A DNA stretch of 64,000 nt from SIG307 sp964609025 (GCA_964609025.1 CAZSQM010000012.1:17009-81008); one strand, 5' to 3'; counted from the stretch's first letter, positions 24,435 to 34,101 are shown. Numbers and translations are program-made. The notes: generated from the sequence alone by a model not told the origin.

Positions 24435-26632
24435 GTAATCAGGTGTATCCGGACAAAATGGTATTCGGACTGGACATCGGAACCAGAAGCATTGTAGGAA
24501 CCGTAGGCTATAAAACCGCCGAAGGCTTTACGGTGGTGGCACAGTGTACGAAAATGCATGAAACAAGAGCGATGTTAGACGGTCAGATTCATGATATCGG
24601 CAGTGTGGCGGCGACGATTGCCCAGGTCAGAAAGGAATTGGAGCAGCAGACCGGCAGAAAGTTAAACGAAGTCTGTATTGCGGCGGCAGGCCGTGTGTTA
24701 AATACGGCAACGGCGTATGCGGAGGTTACGTTTGACGAGGATACGGTGATTGATGAAGAAATCATTCATTCGTTGGAAATGCTTGGCGTGGAGAACGCGC
24801 ACAAAAAGATGAGGGAAGAAACAAAGGATACGGAGCACAATTTTTTCTGTGTTGCTTATACCGTTGTGCACTATTATTTAAACGACTTTATGATTACGAA
24901 TCTGGAGGATCATAAGGCGGCGAAAATCGGTGCGGAGGTGTTAGCGACCTTCCTGCCGGACGAGGTAATAGACGGGCTGTATTCCGCCGTACAAAAGGCG
25001 GGCTTACAGGTCGAGAATCTGACACTGGAGCCGATTGCCGCAATGCAGGTGGCAATCCCCGAGAATTTCCGGCTGTTGAATATTGCACTTGTGGATGTTG
25101 GGGCCGGCACCTCCGATATTTGTATTACGAAGGACGGAAGCGTGATTGCTTACGGTATGATACCGATGGCGGGAGATATGCTGACAGAGGCGATTGCCAG
25201 AAGGCGTCTGGTGGAATTTAAGCAGGCGGAACAGATGAAGTTAGAAACCTCCACGAGAAAGAAGACCATTACATACAAGGATATTATGGGCTTAAAGCAG
25301 AAGGCGGACCGTGAGAGCATTTTAGAGGATGTGGCGGAAAGCGTAAATCAGATTACAAGAGCGGTTGCCGAGCAGATTATCCTGTTAAACGGCGGGAAGC
25401 CGGTCAGCGCGGTATTTGTTGTCGGCGGCGGCGGAAAGATTACCGGCTTTACGGAGCAGTTAGCGAAGCATTTAAAGCTGGCGAAGGAACGTGTGGCGCT
25501 GCGGGGCGAGGAAGTTTTGTCTTCGGTGACGTTTTTGCAGGAGGGCATTAAAAAGGATCCGCTTTTGGTTACGCCAATCGGTATCTGCCTGAATTATTAC
25601 GAGCAGCGGAACAATTTCATCTTTGTCCGGGTCAACGAGGAACGGATTAAGCTCTATGATAACGGAAAGCTTACGATTGTAGACGCGGCACTGCAGTGCG
25701 GTTATCCGAACGAAAAGCTGTTCCCGGTAAGAGGCAGGGAACTGACCTTTACCGTCAACGGCGAAAAGAGAATGGTACGCGGGGAGCTTGGCGAAGCGGC
25801 GGTAATTCGGCTGAATCATAAGGCAGTAGGCATCAATGCGCCAATCGAACAGAACGATGAGATTACCATCGAGGAGTCCACACAGGGCGCACCGGCGTCC
25901 TGCGTAATCGGAAAGCTGCCGGAGTTTAAACAGACGCTAAGTTTTACGGTCAACGGAAGCAAAATCACCTGTCCGCGCTATATGCAGGCGAACGGGGAAA
26001 TGGTTTCGGAGTATTACGAAATCAAAGAGGGCGATGTGATTGTTTCGATGGATTATTATACAATCGAGCAGGTACTTGCCTTCCTGGATATCGTGCCGCA
26101 GGGCAGAGTGTATGTCAACCATGTGCCGGCGGGACCGCAGGAGAAGGTTTACGAAAACTTTGTCATCAATATGGATATTGAAGAGCAGGGATACGAGCCG
26201 GAGCGGTATGAGGAAGTCTCTGCCGCAACGGAATACGAATACGCGCCGGCAGAGGAAACGGAGGCAGAAAGCGGATTTGTGGCTGCGAAGGATGCGGCAG
26301 GACCGGACGGTAAAAGTACGCCGGATGGCGCGGAGGCATCCGGAAACAAGGGAGCCGGTACGCAGACGGCGGCAGAAGCCGTACCGCCGCAGGAGAGCGG
26401 ACCAAAGCCTGCCGCTCCGGCCGTAAGAGATATCGTTGTGCTTGTCAATAACCAGCCGGTGGTATTAAAAGGAAAAAGCTCCTATCTGCTCGTTGATGTG
26501 CTGGATGTAGTTCCGTTTAATCTTGCAGAGGCGAACGGGCGCGATGCGGTGGTGCGCGTCAATGAAATTTCTACAAATTTCATGCAACCACTTGCGGAAG
26601 GGGACCGGATTGAGTTATATTGGAAAGAGTAA
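24431..26632 (+). CDS. FtsA-like actin-fold ATPase with an extended beta-rich C-terminus
   Basis: A 733-aa protein. Residues 8-390 resemble FtsA/PilM: FGLDIGTRSIVGTV (phosphate 1), an inserted SHS2/1C-like subdomain, LVDVGAGTSDICI (phosphate 2) and VVGGGGKITGF (adenosine). The C-terminal 340 residues lack the amphipathic membrane helix of FtsA and instead hold what look like three related beta modules (LTFTVNGEKRMV, LSFTVNGSKITC, IVVLVNNQPVVL) with an acidic low-complexity linker (about 600-670). It is usually annotated 'cell division FtsA domain protein' in Lachnospiraceae; the role is inferred. The start is GTG 24431, with GGGGAGG upstream. Confidence 0.82.
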   Translation: MSNQVYPDKMVFGLDIGTRSIVGTVGYKTAEGFTVVAQCTKMHETRAMLDGQIHDIGSVAATIAQVRKELEQQTGRKLNEVCIAAAGRVLNTATAYAEVTFDEDTVIDEEIIHSLEMLGVENAHKKMREETKDTEHNFFCVAYTVVHYYLNDFMITNLEDHKAAKIGAEVLATFLPDEVIDGLYSAVQKAGLQVENLTLEPIAAMQVAIPENFRLLNIALVDVGAGTSDICITKDGSVIAYGMIPMAGDMLTEAIARRRLVEFKQAEQMKLETSTRKKTITYKDIMGLKQKADRESILEDVAESVNQITRAVAEQIILLNGGKPVSAVFVVGGGGKITGFTEQLAKHLKLAKERVALRGEEVLSSVTFLQEGIKKDPLLVTPIGICLNYYEQRNNFIFVRVNEERIKLYDNGKLTIVDAALQCGYPNEKLFPVRGRELTFTVNGEKRMVRGELGEAAVIRLNHKAVGINAPIEQNDEITIEESTQGAPASCVIGKLPEFKQTLSFTVNGSKITCPRYMQANGEMVSEYYEIKEGDVIVSMDYYTIEQVLAFLDIVPQGRVYVNHVPAGPQEKVYENFVINMDIEEQGYEPERYEEVSAATEYEYAPAEETEAESGFVAAKDAAGPDGKSTPDGAEASGNKGAGTQTAAEAVPPQESGPKPAAPAVRDIVVLVNNQPVVLKGKSSYLLVDVLDVVPFNLAEANGRDAVVRVNEISTNFMQPLAEGDRIELYWKE

Positions 26633-26671
26633 TGCCGGCAAAGGGCAGGACGAAAGAAAGAAGGTTTTTTT

Positions 26672-27499
26672 GTGAGAGTATGTGCGATTGCCAGCGGCAG
26701 CAGCGGGAATTGCGTTTATGTAGGACACGGAGGAACGCAGCTTTTAGTGGACGCGGGAGTCAGCGGAAAACGAATCGAGCAGGCGCTGTTTTCCCTCGGA
26801 ACGGCAGCGGAGGCTTTGAGCGGGATTCTGATTACCCATGAGCATTCCGACCATATTCAGGGAATCGGCGTTTTGGCAAGGCGCTACGGGATTCCGCTGT
26901 ACGGTACGGCAGAAACGTTATGCGGGATGTTAAAGGGGAGGACAAACATCGGGCACATTCCGGAGGAACTGCTGCACGAGGTTGTTCCGGGGGACAGGCT
27001 CTGGTTTGACGGGATGACGGTGCTTCCGTTTTCCACTTCCCATGACGCGGGGAATCCGGTATGCTATACGTTTGAAGCAGACGGTTGTAAGGCGGCGCTT
27101 GTAACGGACCTTGGAATGTATGACGAACGCACGGTGGCGGCGATTGCCGGGGCGCAGATTTTGTACTTAGAGGCAAATCATGATGTGAATATGCTTCTGG
27201 TAGGCACCTATCCGTATTACTTAAAGCAGCGTATTCTGGGAGAGAGAGGCCATCTTTCCAACGATACCGCGGCAAAACTGATTTGCGAGGTGCTGCATCC
27301 GCAGTTAAGGTATGTGATACTGGCGCATTTAAGCAAAGAAAACAACCTGCCGGAGCTTGCCTACGAAACGGTCCGGCTTGAATTACAGAGTGCGGTCAAA
27401 GAAAAGGGGCTTTTGATGCCGGAGTTGTTTGTGGCAAACAGGGATGTACCGTCAAGAATGGTGAGCGTAGGGGAAGAAGAAGTAAAATTGTTCGCATAA
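26672..27499 (+). CDS. WalJ/YycJ-like metallo-beta-lactamase-fold hydrolase
   Basis: A 275-aa cytosolic hydrolase. Metal ligands are visible in THEHSDHIQG (HxHxDH), the later His of STSHDAG, the Asp of LVTDLG and the His of LAHLSKEN. The N-terminus CAIASGSSGNCVYVG is characteristic of the YycJ/WalJ/exonuclease-like group, which in Bacillus is linked to the WalRK cell-wall regulon and to coordination of division with replication. Here it is away from walRK and 39 bp after the FtsA-like gene. GTG start with AGAAAGAAGG upstream. Confidence 0.88.
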   Translation: MRVCAIASGSSGNCVYVGHGGTQLLVDAGVSGKRIEQALFSLGTAAEALSGILITHEHSDHIQGIGVLARRYGIPLYGTAETLCGMLKGRTNIGHIPEELLHEVVPGDRLWFDGMTVLPFSTSHDAGNPVCYTFEADGCKAALVTDLGMYDERTVAAIAGAQILYLEANHDVNMLLVGTYPYYLKQRILGERGHLSNDTAAKLICEVLHPQLRYVILAHLSKENNLPELAYETVRLELQSAVKEKGLLMPELFVANRDVPSRMVSVGEEEVKLFA

Positions 27500-27528
27500 G
27501 CGAAAGAACATAACAGGAGGAAAGAAAC

Positions 27529-27801
27529 ATGAAAAAAACAATTATAACGGTAGTAGGAAAGGATCGTGTCGGTATTATTGCAAAGGTATGCGCTTACCTT
27601 GCGGAGAATGAGGTGAATATCTTAGATATTTCCCAGACCATCGTGCAGGATTTCTTTAACATGATGATGGTTGTCGACGCCAACCGTTCCAAAAAGGAAT
27701 TTCATCAGATTGCGGAGGAGTTAGAGGCGGTCGGCAAGGAAATCGGTGTGATTATTAAGGCACAGCACGAGGATATTTTTGATATGATGCACCGTATTTA
27801 A
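27529..27801 (+). CDS. ACT-domain protein, UPF0237 family
   Basis: A 90-aa single ACT domain (ITVVGKDRVGIIAKVCAYLAENEVNILDISQTIV), expected to bind an amino acid or another small ligand as a dimer. It resembles GcvR-type regulatory modules without a DNA-binding part. In many Firmicutes and archaea this gene directly precedes a UPF0210 gene, as it does here (67 bp), so a shared function is likely. RBS AGGAGG. Confidence 0.9.
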   Translation: MKKTIITVVGKDRVGIIAKVCAYLAENEVNILDISQTIVQDFFNMMMVVDANRSKKEFHQIAEELEAVGKEIGVIIKAQHEDIFDMMHRI

Positions 27802-27868
27802 CGTATGGAAGAAAAACGGTCCGGACGTAACAGCCTGCCGCAAATTCAGAAAGAGAAAGGAAAATAAC

Positions 27869-29233
27869 ATGATTAACATTCATGAAGTCATAGAAACCAA
27901 CCAGATGATAGAAAAGGAAAATCTGGATGTGCGTACGATTACACTCGGTATCAGTCTTTTGGATTGCGCCGACAGCAATTTGGAGGAATTAAATCGTAAG
28001 ATTTATGAAAAAATAACAACGAAGGCGGAAAAACTCGTTGCAACCGGAGCAAACCTGGAAAAAGAGTTCGGAATTCCGATTGTGAACAAGAGAATTTCCG
28101 TAACGCCGATTGCTTTGGTCGGTGCGTCTGCCTGCAAAAGGCCGGAGGATTTTGTTACGATTGCGAAAACACTTGACCGTGCGGCAAAGACCGTCGGTGT
28201 GAATTTTATCGGCGGATATTCGGCGCTTGTATGCAAGGGCATGACTGCCGCAGACCGGCTTTTGATTGAATCCATTCCGCAGGCCCTGGCGGAAACGGAG
28301 CGGGTATGTTCTTCCGTTAACGTCGGCTCTACCCGTACCGGCATCAATATGGACGCAGTGCGCCTGATGGGAGAAATTGTGTTAAAGACCGCAGAGGCAA
28401 CGAAGGAAAAGGATTCCCTCGGCTGTGCGAAGCTCGTTGTATTCTGCAATGCACCGGACGACAATCCGTTTATGGCGGGCGCTTTCCACGGCGTTACCGA
28501 GGCAGACGCGATTATCAATGTGGGCGTCAGCGGCCCCGGCGTGGTAAAGACGGCGCTTTCGGCAGTACGGGGCGCGGACTTCGGCACGCTCTGCGAAACG
28601 ATTAAGAAGACAGCGTTTAAGATTACCCGTGTAGGACAGCTTGTGGCTTCCGAGGCTTCTAAAGCGCTCGGCGTACCGTTCGGTATTGTAGACTTATCTC
28701 TTGCGCCGACGCCGGCAGTGGGAGATTCCGTGGCGGAGATTTTACAGGAAATCGGTCTGGAGTTTCCGGGGGCGCCGGGAACTACGGCGGCACTTGCGCT
28801 TTTGAACGACCAGGTGAAAAAGGGCGGCGTTATGGCGTCCTCTTATGTGGGCGGTTTAAGCGGCGCGTTTATTCCGGTCAGCGAAGACCAGGGGATGATT
28901 GACGCGGTACAGGCAGGCGCGCTGACGTTAGAGAAGCTTGAAGCAATGACCTGCGTGTGCTCGGTAGGTCTGGATATGATTGCGATTCCGGGGGATACGA
29001 AGGCTACCACGATTTCCGGCATTATTGCGGATGAGATGGCAATCGGTATGATTAATGCAAAGACAACGGCAGTCCGTCTGATTCCGGTCATCGGAAAGAC
29101 GGTAGGAGATATTGTGGAATTCGGCGGATTACTCGGCTATGCGCCGATTATGCCGGTCAACCGTTTTTCCTGCGATGCGTTTGTGGAGCGCGGCGGCAGG
29201 ATTCCGGCGCCGATTCACAGCTTTAAAAATTAG
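27869..29233 (+). CDS. PFL-like UPF0210 family protein
   Basis: A 454-aa conserved protein of the UPF0210 (DUF711) family, structurally related to pyruvate formate-lyase barrels but without the known glycyl-radical motif. Segments typical of the family include ITLGISLLDCADSN near the start, VNVGSTRTGINMDAV, VGVSGPGVVKTAL and PGDTKATTISGIIADEMAIGMIN. The enzymatic activity is not established. The upstream ACT protein may sense its ligand. RBS AGAAAGGAAAA; pepD follows after 10 bp. Confidence 0.9.
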   Translation: MINIHEVIETNQMIEKENLDVRTITLGISLLDCADSNLEELNRKIYEKITTKAEKLVATGANLEKEFGIPIVNKRISVTPIALVGASACKRPEDFVTIAKTLDRAAKTVGVNFIGGYSALVCKGMTAADRLLIESIPQALAETERVCSSVNVGSTRTGINMDAVRLMGEIVLKTAEATKEKDSLGCAKLVVFCNAPDDNPFMAGAFHGVTEADAIINVGVSGPGVVKTALSAVRGADFGTLCETIKKTAFKITRVGQLVASEASKALGVPFGIVDLSLAPTPAVGDSVAEILQEIGLEFPGAPGTTAALALLNDQVKKGGVMASSYVGGLSGAFIPVSEDQGMIDAVQAGALTLEKLEAMTCVCSVGLDMIAIPGDTKATTISGIIADEMAIGMINAKTTAVRLIPVIGKTVGDIVEFGGLLGYAPIMPVNRFSCDAFVERGGRIPAPIHSFKN

Positions 29234-29243
29234 GAGGCGTAAT

Positions 29244-30707
29244 ATGCTTGCGGAACTGGAAAAAATAGATTACAAAAAAGTGTTATATTATTTTTCGGAA
29301 TTGTCGGCAATTCCCCACGGTTCCGGGCATACCAAAGAGATTGCGGATTATCTGGAGAATTTTGCGAAACAGCGGGAAATCCGGTATATTCGTGACGACG
29401 CGGATAATATCATATTTTATAAAGCGGCGGTGCCGGGCTATGAGAGCTTCCCTGCGATTATTCTGCAGGGACATATGGATATGGTCTGCGAAAAGGAGGC
29501 GGACTCCGCGCATGATTTTTTAAAGGACGGCATACGGCTGCGGACGGACGGCGAATGGCTGTTTGCGGAAAAAACGACGTTAGGCGGGGATGACGGAATT
29601 GCGGTCGCTTATTGTCTGGCATTATTGAGCGACGAAACATTAAAGCACCCGGCGCTGGAAATGATTCTTACCACGGACGAGGAAACCGGAATGGATGGTG
29701 CCAAAGCTTTAGACGCATCGGTACTTTCAGGAAAATATATGATAAACCTTGACTCCGAAGAAGAAAATGTGGTACTCTGTGGCTGTGCGGGCGGAGCGAG
29801 AATGGCGGGAAAGCTCCCGCTAAAGCGGTTTTCTGCGACAGGAAAGACGGTAAACGTAAAAGTGTGCGGCCTTATGGGCGGACACTCCGGAGTAGAGATT
29901 GATAAAAACAGAACCAATGCCGTGCTGTTATTGGCAAGGTATCTGTTTCTGTTAAGAGAGCAGACGCCGTTTTTGCTTGCGGATTTTTCCGGCGGGCAGA
30001 AGGACAATGCAATTCCGCGGGACGCGGCAGCCGTGCTTTTGTTCCCGGAAGGAATTTCGGAGGCGAAGAGAAAAGCGGCAGAGGAACTTGCGGAGGAACT
30101 TGCTGCGGAACTTCGCGCAGCGGAGCCGGACGTCCGGTTATGCCTTGACTGGCGGGAAGATGCCGGGGAGGAACTGTCGGTGCTGCACCCGCTTTCCTTT
30201 GAAAAGTTTTTATTTCTGCTCATGCAGGCACCGAACGGAGTACAGGTAAGAAGCACGGAGATTCCGGGGCTGGTAGAGAGTTCCTTAAATCTCGGAGTCT
30301 GCCGAATGGAGGAGCAGGAAGCGGCGGTTTATTGGTCGTTACGCAGCAGCAGAAAAAGCTATTTAAGTTTCTTAAAAGAAAAACTTGCCTATTTGATTGA
30401 CTTCCTCGGCGGAGAGTGGGAAGTGTCCGGGGAGTATCCGGCATGGGAATATAAAACGGAATCCGGATTGCGGGAAGTTTATTCCGACGCTTATCTGGAA
30501 TTGTTCGGAAAGCGGCCGGAGTTTGCTACGGTGCATGCCGGACTGGAGTGCGGCATCCTCGGAGAAAAGCTTCCGGGGCTTGATATGATTTCAATCGGAC
30601 CGGAGATGAAGGAGATTCATACTCCGGCAGAAAGGCTAAACATTGCTTCCGCCCTGCGGATTTACCGGCTGTTGGAAAAAATACTTGCAGACGGCGGAGT
30701 ATCGTGA
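29244..30707 (+). CDS. pepD: Aminoacyl-histidine dipeptidase (M20 peptidase)
   Basis: A 487-aa cytosolic zinc dipeptidase of the PepD/M20C group with broad dipeptide specificity. Metal and catalytic residues lie in LQGHMDMVCEK, TLGGDDGIAVAY, TTDEETGMDGA and LDSEEE; the lid domain has LMGGHSGVEID. The C-terminus carries the last ligand in EIHTPAERLNI. Length matches E. coli PepD (about 485). ATG 29244 follows TAGGAGG; the longer frame runs into the preceding gene and is rejected. Confidence 0.94.
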   Translation: MLAELEKIDYKKVLYYFSELSAIPHGSGHTKEIADYLENFAKQREIRYIRDDADNIIFYKAAVPGYESFPAIILQGHMDMVCEKEADSAHDFLKDGIRLRTDGEWLFAEKTTLGGDDGIAVAYCLALLSDETLKHPALEMILTTDEETGMDGAKALDASVLSGKYMINLDSEEENVVLCGCAGGARMAGKLPLKRFSATGKTVNVKVCGLMGGHSGVEIDKNRTNAVLLLARYLFLLREQTPFLLADFSGGQKDNAIPRDAAAVLLFPEGISEAKRKAAEELAEELAAELRAAEPDVRLCLDWREDAGEELSVLHPLSFEKFLFLLMQAPNGVQVRSTEIPGLVESSLNLGVCRMEEQEAAVYWSLRSSRKSYLSFLKEKLAYLIDFLGGEWEVSGEYPAWEYKTESGLREVYSDAYLELFGKRPEFATVHAGLECGILGEKLPGLDMISIGPEMKEIHTPAERLNIASALRIYRLLEKILADGGVS

Positions 30708-30726
30708 TATTCTTGGGAGTGAGATG

Positions 30727-31752
30727 ATGGAAAAGAAGCGAAAAGGAAAATTGGAAACAATAGTGCTGGTACTGGCGACGGTTGTTGCGGTGACGGCGGC
30801 ATTGTTACTGTTTCTCTTTTATACATCAACCGGCAGAAAGCTGACATCGAAGGTGGTGGCAGCCTATCTGCACGGCGCGGTGAATTATGTTTCCGGGGAA
30901 ATAACCCCTCCGACGGAAGAGGAGGAAGGAAAAGATACGGAACAGGAAAGCGGCGGGGAAGAAAAAAAGGAATTGTATCACATCCTGCTTCTGGGAGAAG
31001 AAGCCATCGGCAGTTCTCCGGGAAGGGGAAGAACCGACGCTATTTTACTGGTAACGATACATACCGGTGAAAAGAAAATTTCGGTTACCTCCATTTTGCG
31101 CGACACCTATGTGGAGCCGGAAGGGATGGGGCCTTGTAAGATAAATGCGGTGTATGCAAAACTCGGAGTGAAAGGGCTGTATCAGATTTTATACGAGAAG
31201 CTCGGAGTCTGGCCGGACGGGTACGCAAAGGTCGGCTTTGACAGTTTTGAAAAGATTATTGATTTGCTGGGCGGGGCAGAGGTAACGCTGACCGAGGAGG
31301 AAGCGCAGTACCTGAATACGCACAATTACATTTCCAAGGAGGAATACCGGAATGTGCGGGCGGGAACCCAGATTTTGAACGGAAATCAGACCCTCGGCTA
31401 TTGCCGGGTGCGGTATGTGGCAAACAGTAACGGGACGAAGCACGACTACGGTCGTACCGAGCGGCAGCGTATGGTATTAAATAATCTGTTCGAGCGCTAT
31501 AAGGAAGCAGGCGTTACAAAATGGGTGAAAATACTGAGAGAGGTTCTTGGCTATATTGAAACGGATATCAGTGAGAAGACATTGGAAAACTTGATTTTTG
31601 CGGTATATGACAATCGGATAAAGACGATGGAGCAGTATCAGTTTCCGGCGAAGGGCACATATGAAACACCCAAAGCGGTGGGAAACGTAACCAGTCCGAT
31701 TGTAGTAGACTGGGAAGCGAATAAGGAACTGTTTTGGAAGGTTTTTGAATGA
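30727..31752 (+). CDS. LytR-CpsA-Psr (LCP) family wall-polymer ligase, first copy
   Basis: A 341-aa membrane-anchored enzyme. Short basic cytoplasmic start, one helix (about 10-32), an acidic Glu/Gly spacer and an LCP domain (about 80-330) with RGRTDAILLVTIHT, SILRDTYV, the segment KINAVYAKLG, GFDSFEKIIDLLGG and RTERQRMVLNNL. LCP proteins transfer teichoic acid or polysaccharide from undecaprenyl phosphate to peptidoglycan outside the cell. Two ATGs (30724, 30727) are possible. It sits just upstream of a longer LCP paralogue. Confidence 0.92.
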   Translation: MEKKRKGKLETIVLVLATVVAVTAALLLFLFYTSTGRKLTSKVVAAYLHGAVNYVSGEITPPTEEEEGKDTEQESGGEEKKELYHILLLGEEAIGSSPGRGRTDAILLVTIHTGEKKISVTSILRDTYVEPEGMGPCKINAVYAKLGVKGLYQILYEKLGVWPDGYAKVGFDSFEKIIDLLGGAEVTLTEEEAQYLNTHNYISKEEYRNVRAGTQILNGNQTLGYCRVRYVANSNGTKHDYGRTERQRMVLNNLFERYKEAGVTKWVKILREVLGYIETDISEKTLENLIFAVYDNRIKTMEQYQFPAKGTYETPKAVGNVTSPIVVDWEANKELFWKVFE

Positions 31753-31780
31753 GGATAGAAGGAGAAAAGGTGAGAAAATC

Positions 31781-33253
31781 ATGAGTGATGAAACACGGTC
31801 CCTATTTGATGAATTTGAAACCGACGAGGAAACCGGAGAGGTAATTATTCCGCGTGCAACGGTGGGCGTGGCTCCGGATGCGGACGGAGAAGCGTCCGCT
31901 TCGGCGGCAGACGAAGAGAAAGAGGGAGAAGCTGCGGCAGAGGAAAGCGCGGCTTCCGCGGCTTTAGAGGAAGAACTTCCGGTACTGCATTTTGATTTCA
32001 ATTTCGGAGAAGAGGAGTTTGTGGATCCTACGCAGACGGCAGAGGAAGATACCATTTTAAAGAGCATTGACGAAGCGCTTGCGGCACAGATGGCAGCAAG
32101 TCTCGGTTCGGTGGAGGAAACGCAGGAGTCCCCAAAAGGAAAGAAGAAAAAGGAAAAACAGAAGGAAGCGAAAAAGAAAACCATCTGGACGAGAATTCCG
32201 CTCTGGTGCCGTATCGCAATGATTTCGGTCTGCTCCCTGTGTCTTATCTGCGGACTTCTAATCGGTACGAAACCGGGACGTAATCTCGTTTACGGAATTG
32301 TGGCATGGTATATTGACCAAAATGTAACCAGACCGTCGGTTACACCGGAGCCGCCGGTAACGCAGATGCCGAATCTGACGCCGACGCAGTCGGCCCAGAA
32401 TCCTGGGAATGTGACGCCGGGAGGGACAACGGATCCGACGCCGACGGTAGAACCGCGACAGGAGGACTACTGTTATAATATTCTTCTCATTGGGGAGGAG
32501 GCCTTGGAGTATTTCGGCGGAAGCCGCTCGGATACCATGATTTTAGTTTCGGTAAATTCCAGGGATAAGAAAATACATATGACTTCATTGCTGCGTGATA
32601 TGTATGTACAGATTCCGGGATATGCCGACAACAAACTGAATGCGGCATACAGCTACGGCGGAACGCCGCTTCTGATTGATACGATAGAACTGAATCTTCA
32701 GGTAAAAATCGACGGTTATGTAAAAGTAGGCTTCGACAGCTTTGAATGGATTATTGACCGCCTGGGCGGCGTGGAGATTACGCTCACGGCGGAGGAAGCG
32801 GAGTATTTAAGAACGACGAGGTATATTACCAATCCGGCTTATCGGAATGTGGTGGCGGGAACGCAGTTAATGAACGGAAATCAGGTGCTCGGCTATTGCC
32901 GTATCCGGAAGGTTGCGACTGCGAACGGCACCCACAGCGATTTCGGACGCACCGAACGTCAGAGAACGGTACTGACAAAGATTTTTAACAAATATAAAGA
33001 AAGCAATATTTTTTCCCTGCTTAAAATTTTGAATGACTGTCTGCCGATGGTAACGACGGATATATCGAAGTCGGATATGCAGGATTTACTGGAAACCGTA
33101 GTGGAAGAGAGGATTTTAAGTCTGGATACGTTACGGATTCCGGTGGCGGGAACTTACGAAGATGTTTTTGTCGGTCCGAGCGAAGTCCTTCAGGTAAAGT
33201 GGGCGAAAAATATCGAAGTTCTTCATGAGTTTATTTTCGGACCGGAGGAATAA
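31781..33253 (+). CDS. LCP family wall-polymer ligase, second copy with long acidic N-terminus
   Basis: A 490-aa protein. Residues 1-125 are a cytoplasmic, Glu/Ala-rich tail, followed by a Lys-rich stretch (126-142), a transmembrane helix (about 147-168), a Pro/Thr linker (190-225) and an LCP domain (about 230-485) with RSDTMILVSVNS, SLLRDMYV, KLNAAYSYGG, GFDSFEWIIDRLGG and RTERQRTVL. The LCP half is clearly paralogous to the previous protein. The long acidic tail could be a docking or regulatory region (inference). ATG 31781 is preferred to TTG 31745, which lies inside the previous gene. Confidence 0.9.
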   Translation: MSDETRSLFDEFETDEETGEVIIPRATVGVAPDADGEASASAADEEKEGEAAAEESAASAALEEELPVLHFDFNFGEEEFVDPTQTAEEDTILKSIDEALAAQMAASLGSVEETQESPKGKKKKEKQKEAKKKTIWTRIPLWCRIAMISVCSLCLICGLLIGTKPGRNLVYGIVAWYIDQNVTRPSVTPEPPVTQMPNLTPTQSAQNPGNVTPGGTTDPTPTVEPRQEDYCYNILLIGEEALEYFGGSRSDTMILVSVNSRDKKIHMTSLLRDMYVQIPGYADNKLNAAYSYGGTPLLIDTIELNLQVKIDGYVKVGFDSFEWIIDRLGGVEITLTAEEAEYLRTTRYITNPAYRNVVAGTQLMNGNQVLGYCRIRKVATANGTHSDFGRTERQRTVLTKIFNKYKESNIFSLLKILNDCLPMVTTDISKSDMQDLLETVVEERILSLDTLRIPVAGTYEDVFVGPSEVLQVKWAKNIEVLHEFIFGPEE

Positions 33254-33297
33254 AAGCCGGACGGAGCATAAACTGTGGGTTTTAGAGGAGGATAAGA

Positions 33298-34101
33298 ATG
33301 GAAATTCAGCTTTGGAGGGAATTGCTCGAGCCGTATGCGTTGGCAGTGGATGAGATTGTTGTAAAGTTCGAGCATCTGATCGGCGCATATCGCAAGAGCG
33401 GGAATTACTCGCCGATTGAGCAGGTAAACGGGCGTGTGAAGTCCATTTCCAGTATTTTGGAGAAGTGCCAGAAGAAAGGAATCGAATTCGGCGAGTTTGA
33501 AAAATATATTGAGGATATTGCGGGAATCCGTATTATCTGCCAGTTTACGGAAGATATTTACAAGGTGGTGGATATCATCAGAAACCGTGCGGATATGCAG
33601 ATAAAAGAGGAAAAGGATTATCTGGTGAATGTAAAGGAAAGCGGCTATCGCAGCTACCACATGATTGCTTATTATACGGTGGAAACCTTAAAAGGACCGA
33701 AGCGGTTGCAGGTAGAGATTCAGATTCGCACGCTTGCCATGAACTTTTGGGCCACGATTGAGCATTCTTTGCAGTACAAGTACAAAAAGAATATGCCGGA
33801 GAATTTAAGACAGCGTCTGCACAATGCAGCGGAGGCAATCGTAGTATTAGACAAGGAAATGTCTTCGGTGCGGGATGAAATTATGGACTCCCAGAATTCG
33901 TTCCACCGCAAGGCGGGTATGGTAGCGGATATTCTGACGAATATCCAGAACCTGTACAAGACAGCGAATAAGAAAGAGGTTGTGAAAATACAGGACGAGT
34001 TTTTCAGGGTGTATCAGGAGGGCGATTTGGCACAGTTGGAACATTTCAGCAAGGAATTAGATGTCATTGCCGAGGGGTATCGTGCACAGAGCTTAAGATA
34101 A
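33298..34101 (+). CDS. relQ: Small alarmone synthetase (RelQ/YjbM type)
   Basis: A 267-aa single-domain (p)ppGpp synthetase without HD, TGS or ACT domains. Motifs include SGNYSPIEQVNGRVKS, DIAGIRIICQFTEDIY, SGYRSYHMI and VEIQIRTLAMNFWATIEHSLQYKY, which carry the nucleotide-binding Arg and catalytic Glu. It is longer than Bacillus RelQ (about 210 aa) through an added C-terminal helical segment. It makes the stringent-response alarmone from ATP and GTP or GDP. RBS AGAGGAGGA. Confidence 0.92.
   Translation: MEIQLWRELLEPYALAVDEIVVKFEHLIGAYRKSGNYSPIEQVNGRVKSISSILEKCQKKGIEFGEFEKYIEDIAGIRIICQFTEDIYKVVDIIRNRADMQIKEEKDYLVNVKESGYRSYHMIAYYTVETLKGPKRLQVEIQIRTLAMNFWATIEHSLQYKYKKNMPENLRQRLHNAAEAIVVLDKEMSSVRDEIMDSQNSFHRKAGMVADILTNIQNLYKTANKKEVVKIQDEFFRVYQEGDLAQLEHFSKELDVIAEGYRAQSLR

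Noticed and set aside
31477..32184. 235-codon antisense frame over the two LCP genes
   Set aside because: It is opposite well-supported coding sequence and its Ser/Phe-rich composition is that of a shadow frame.
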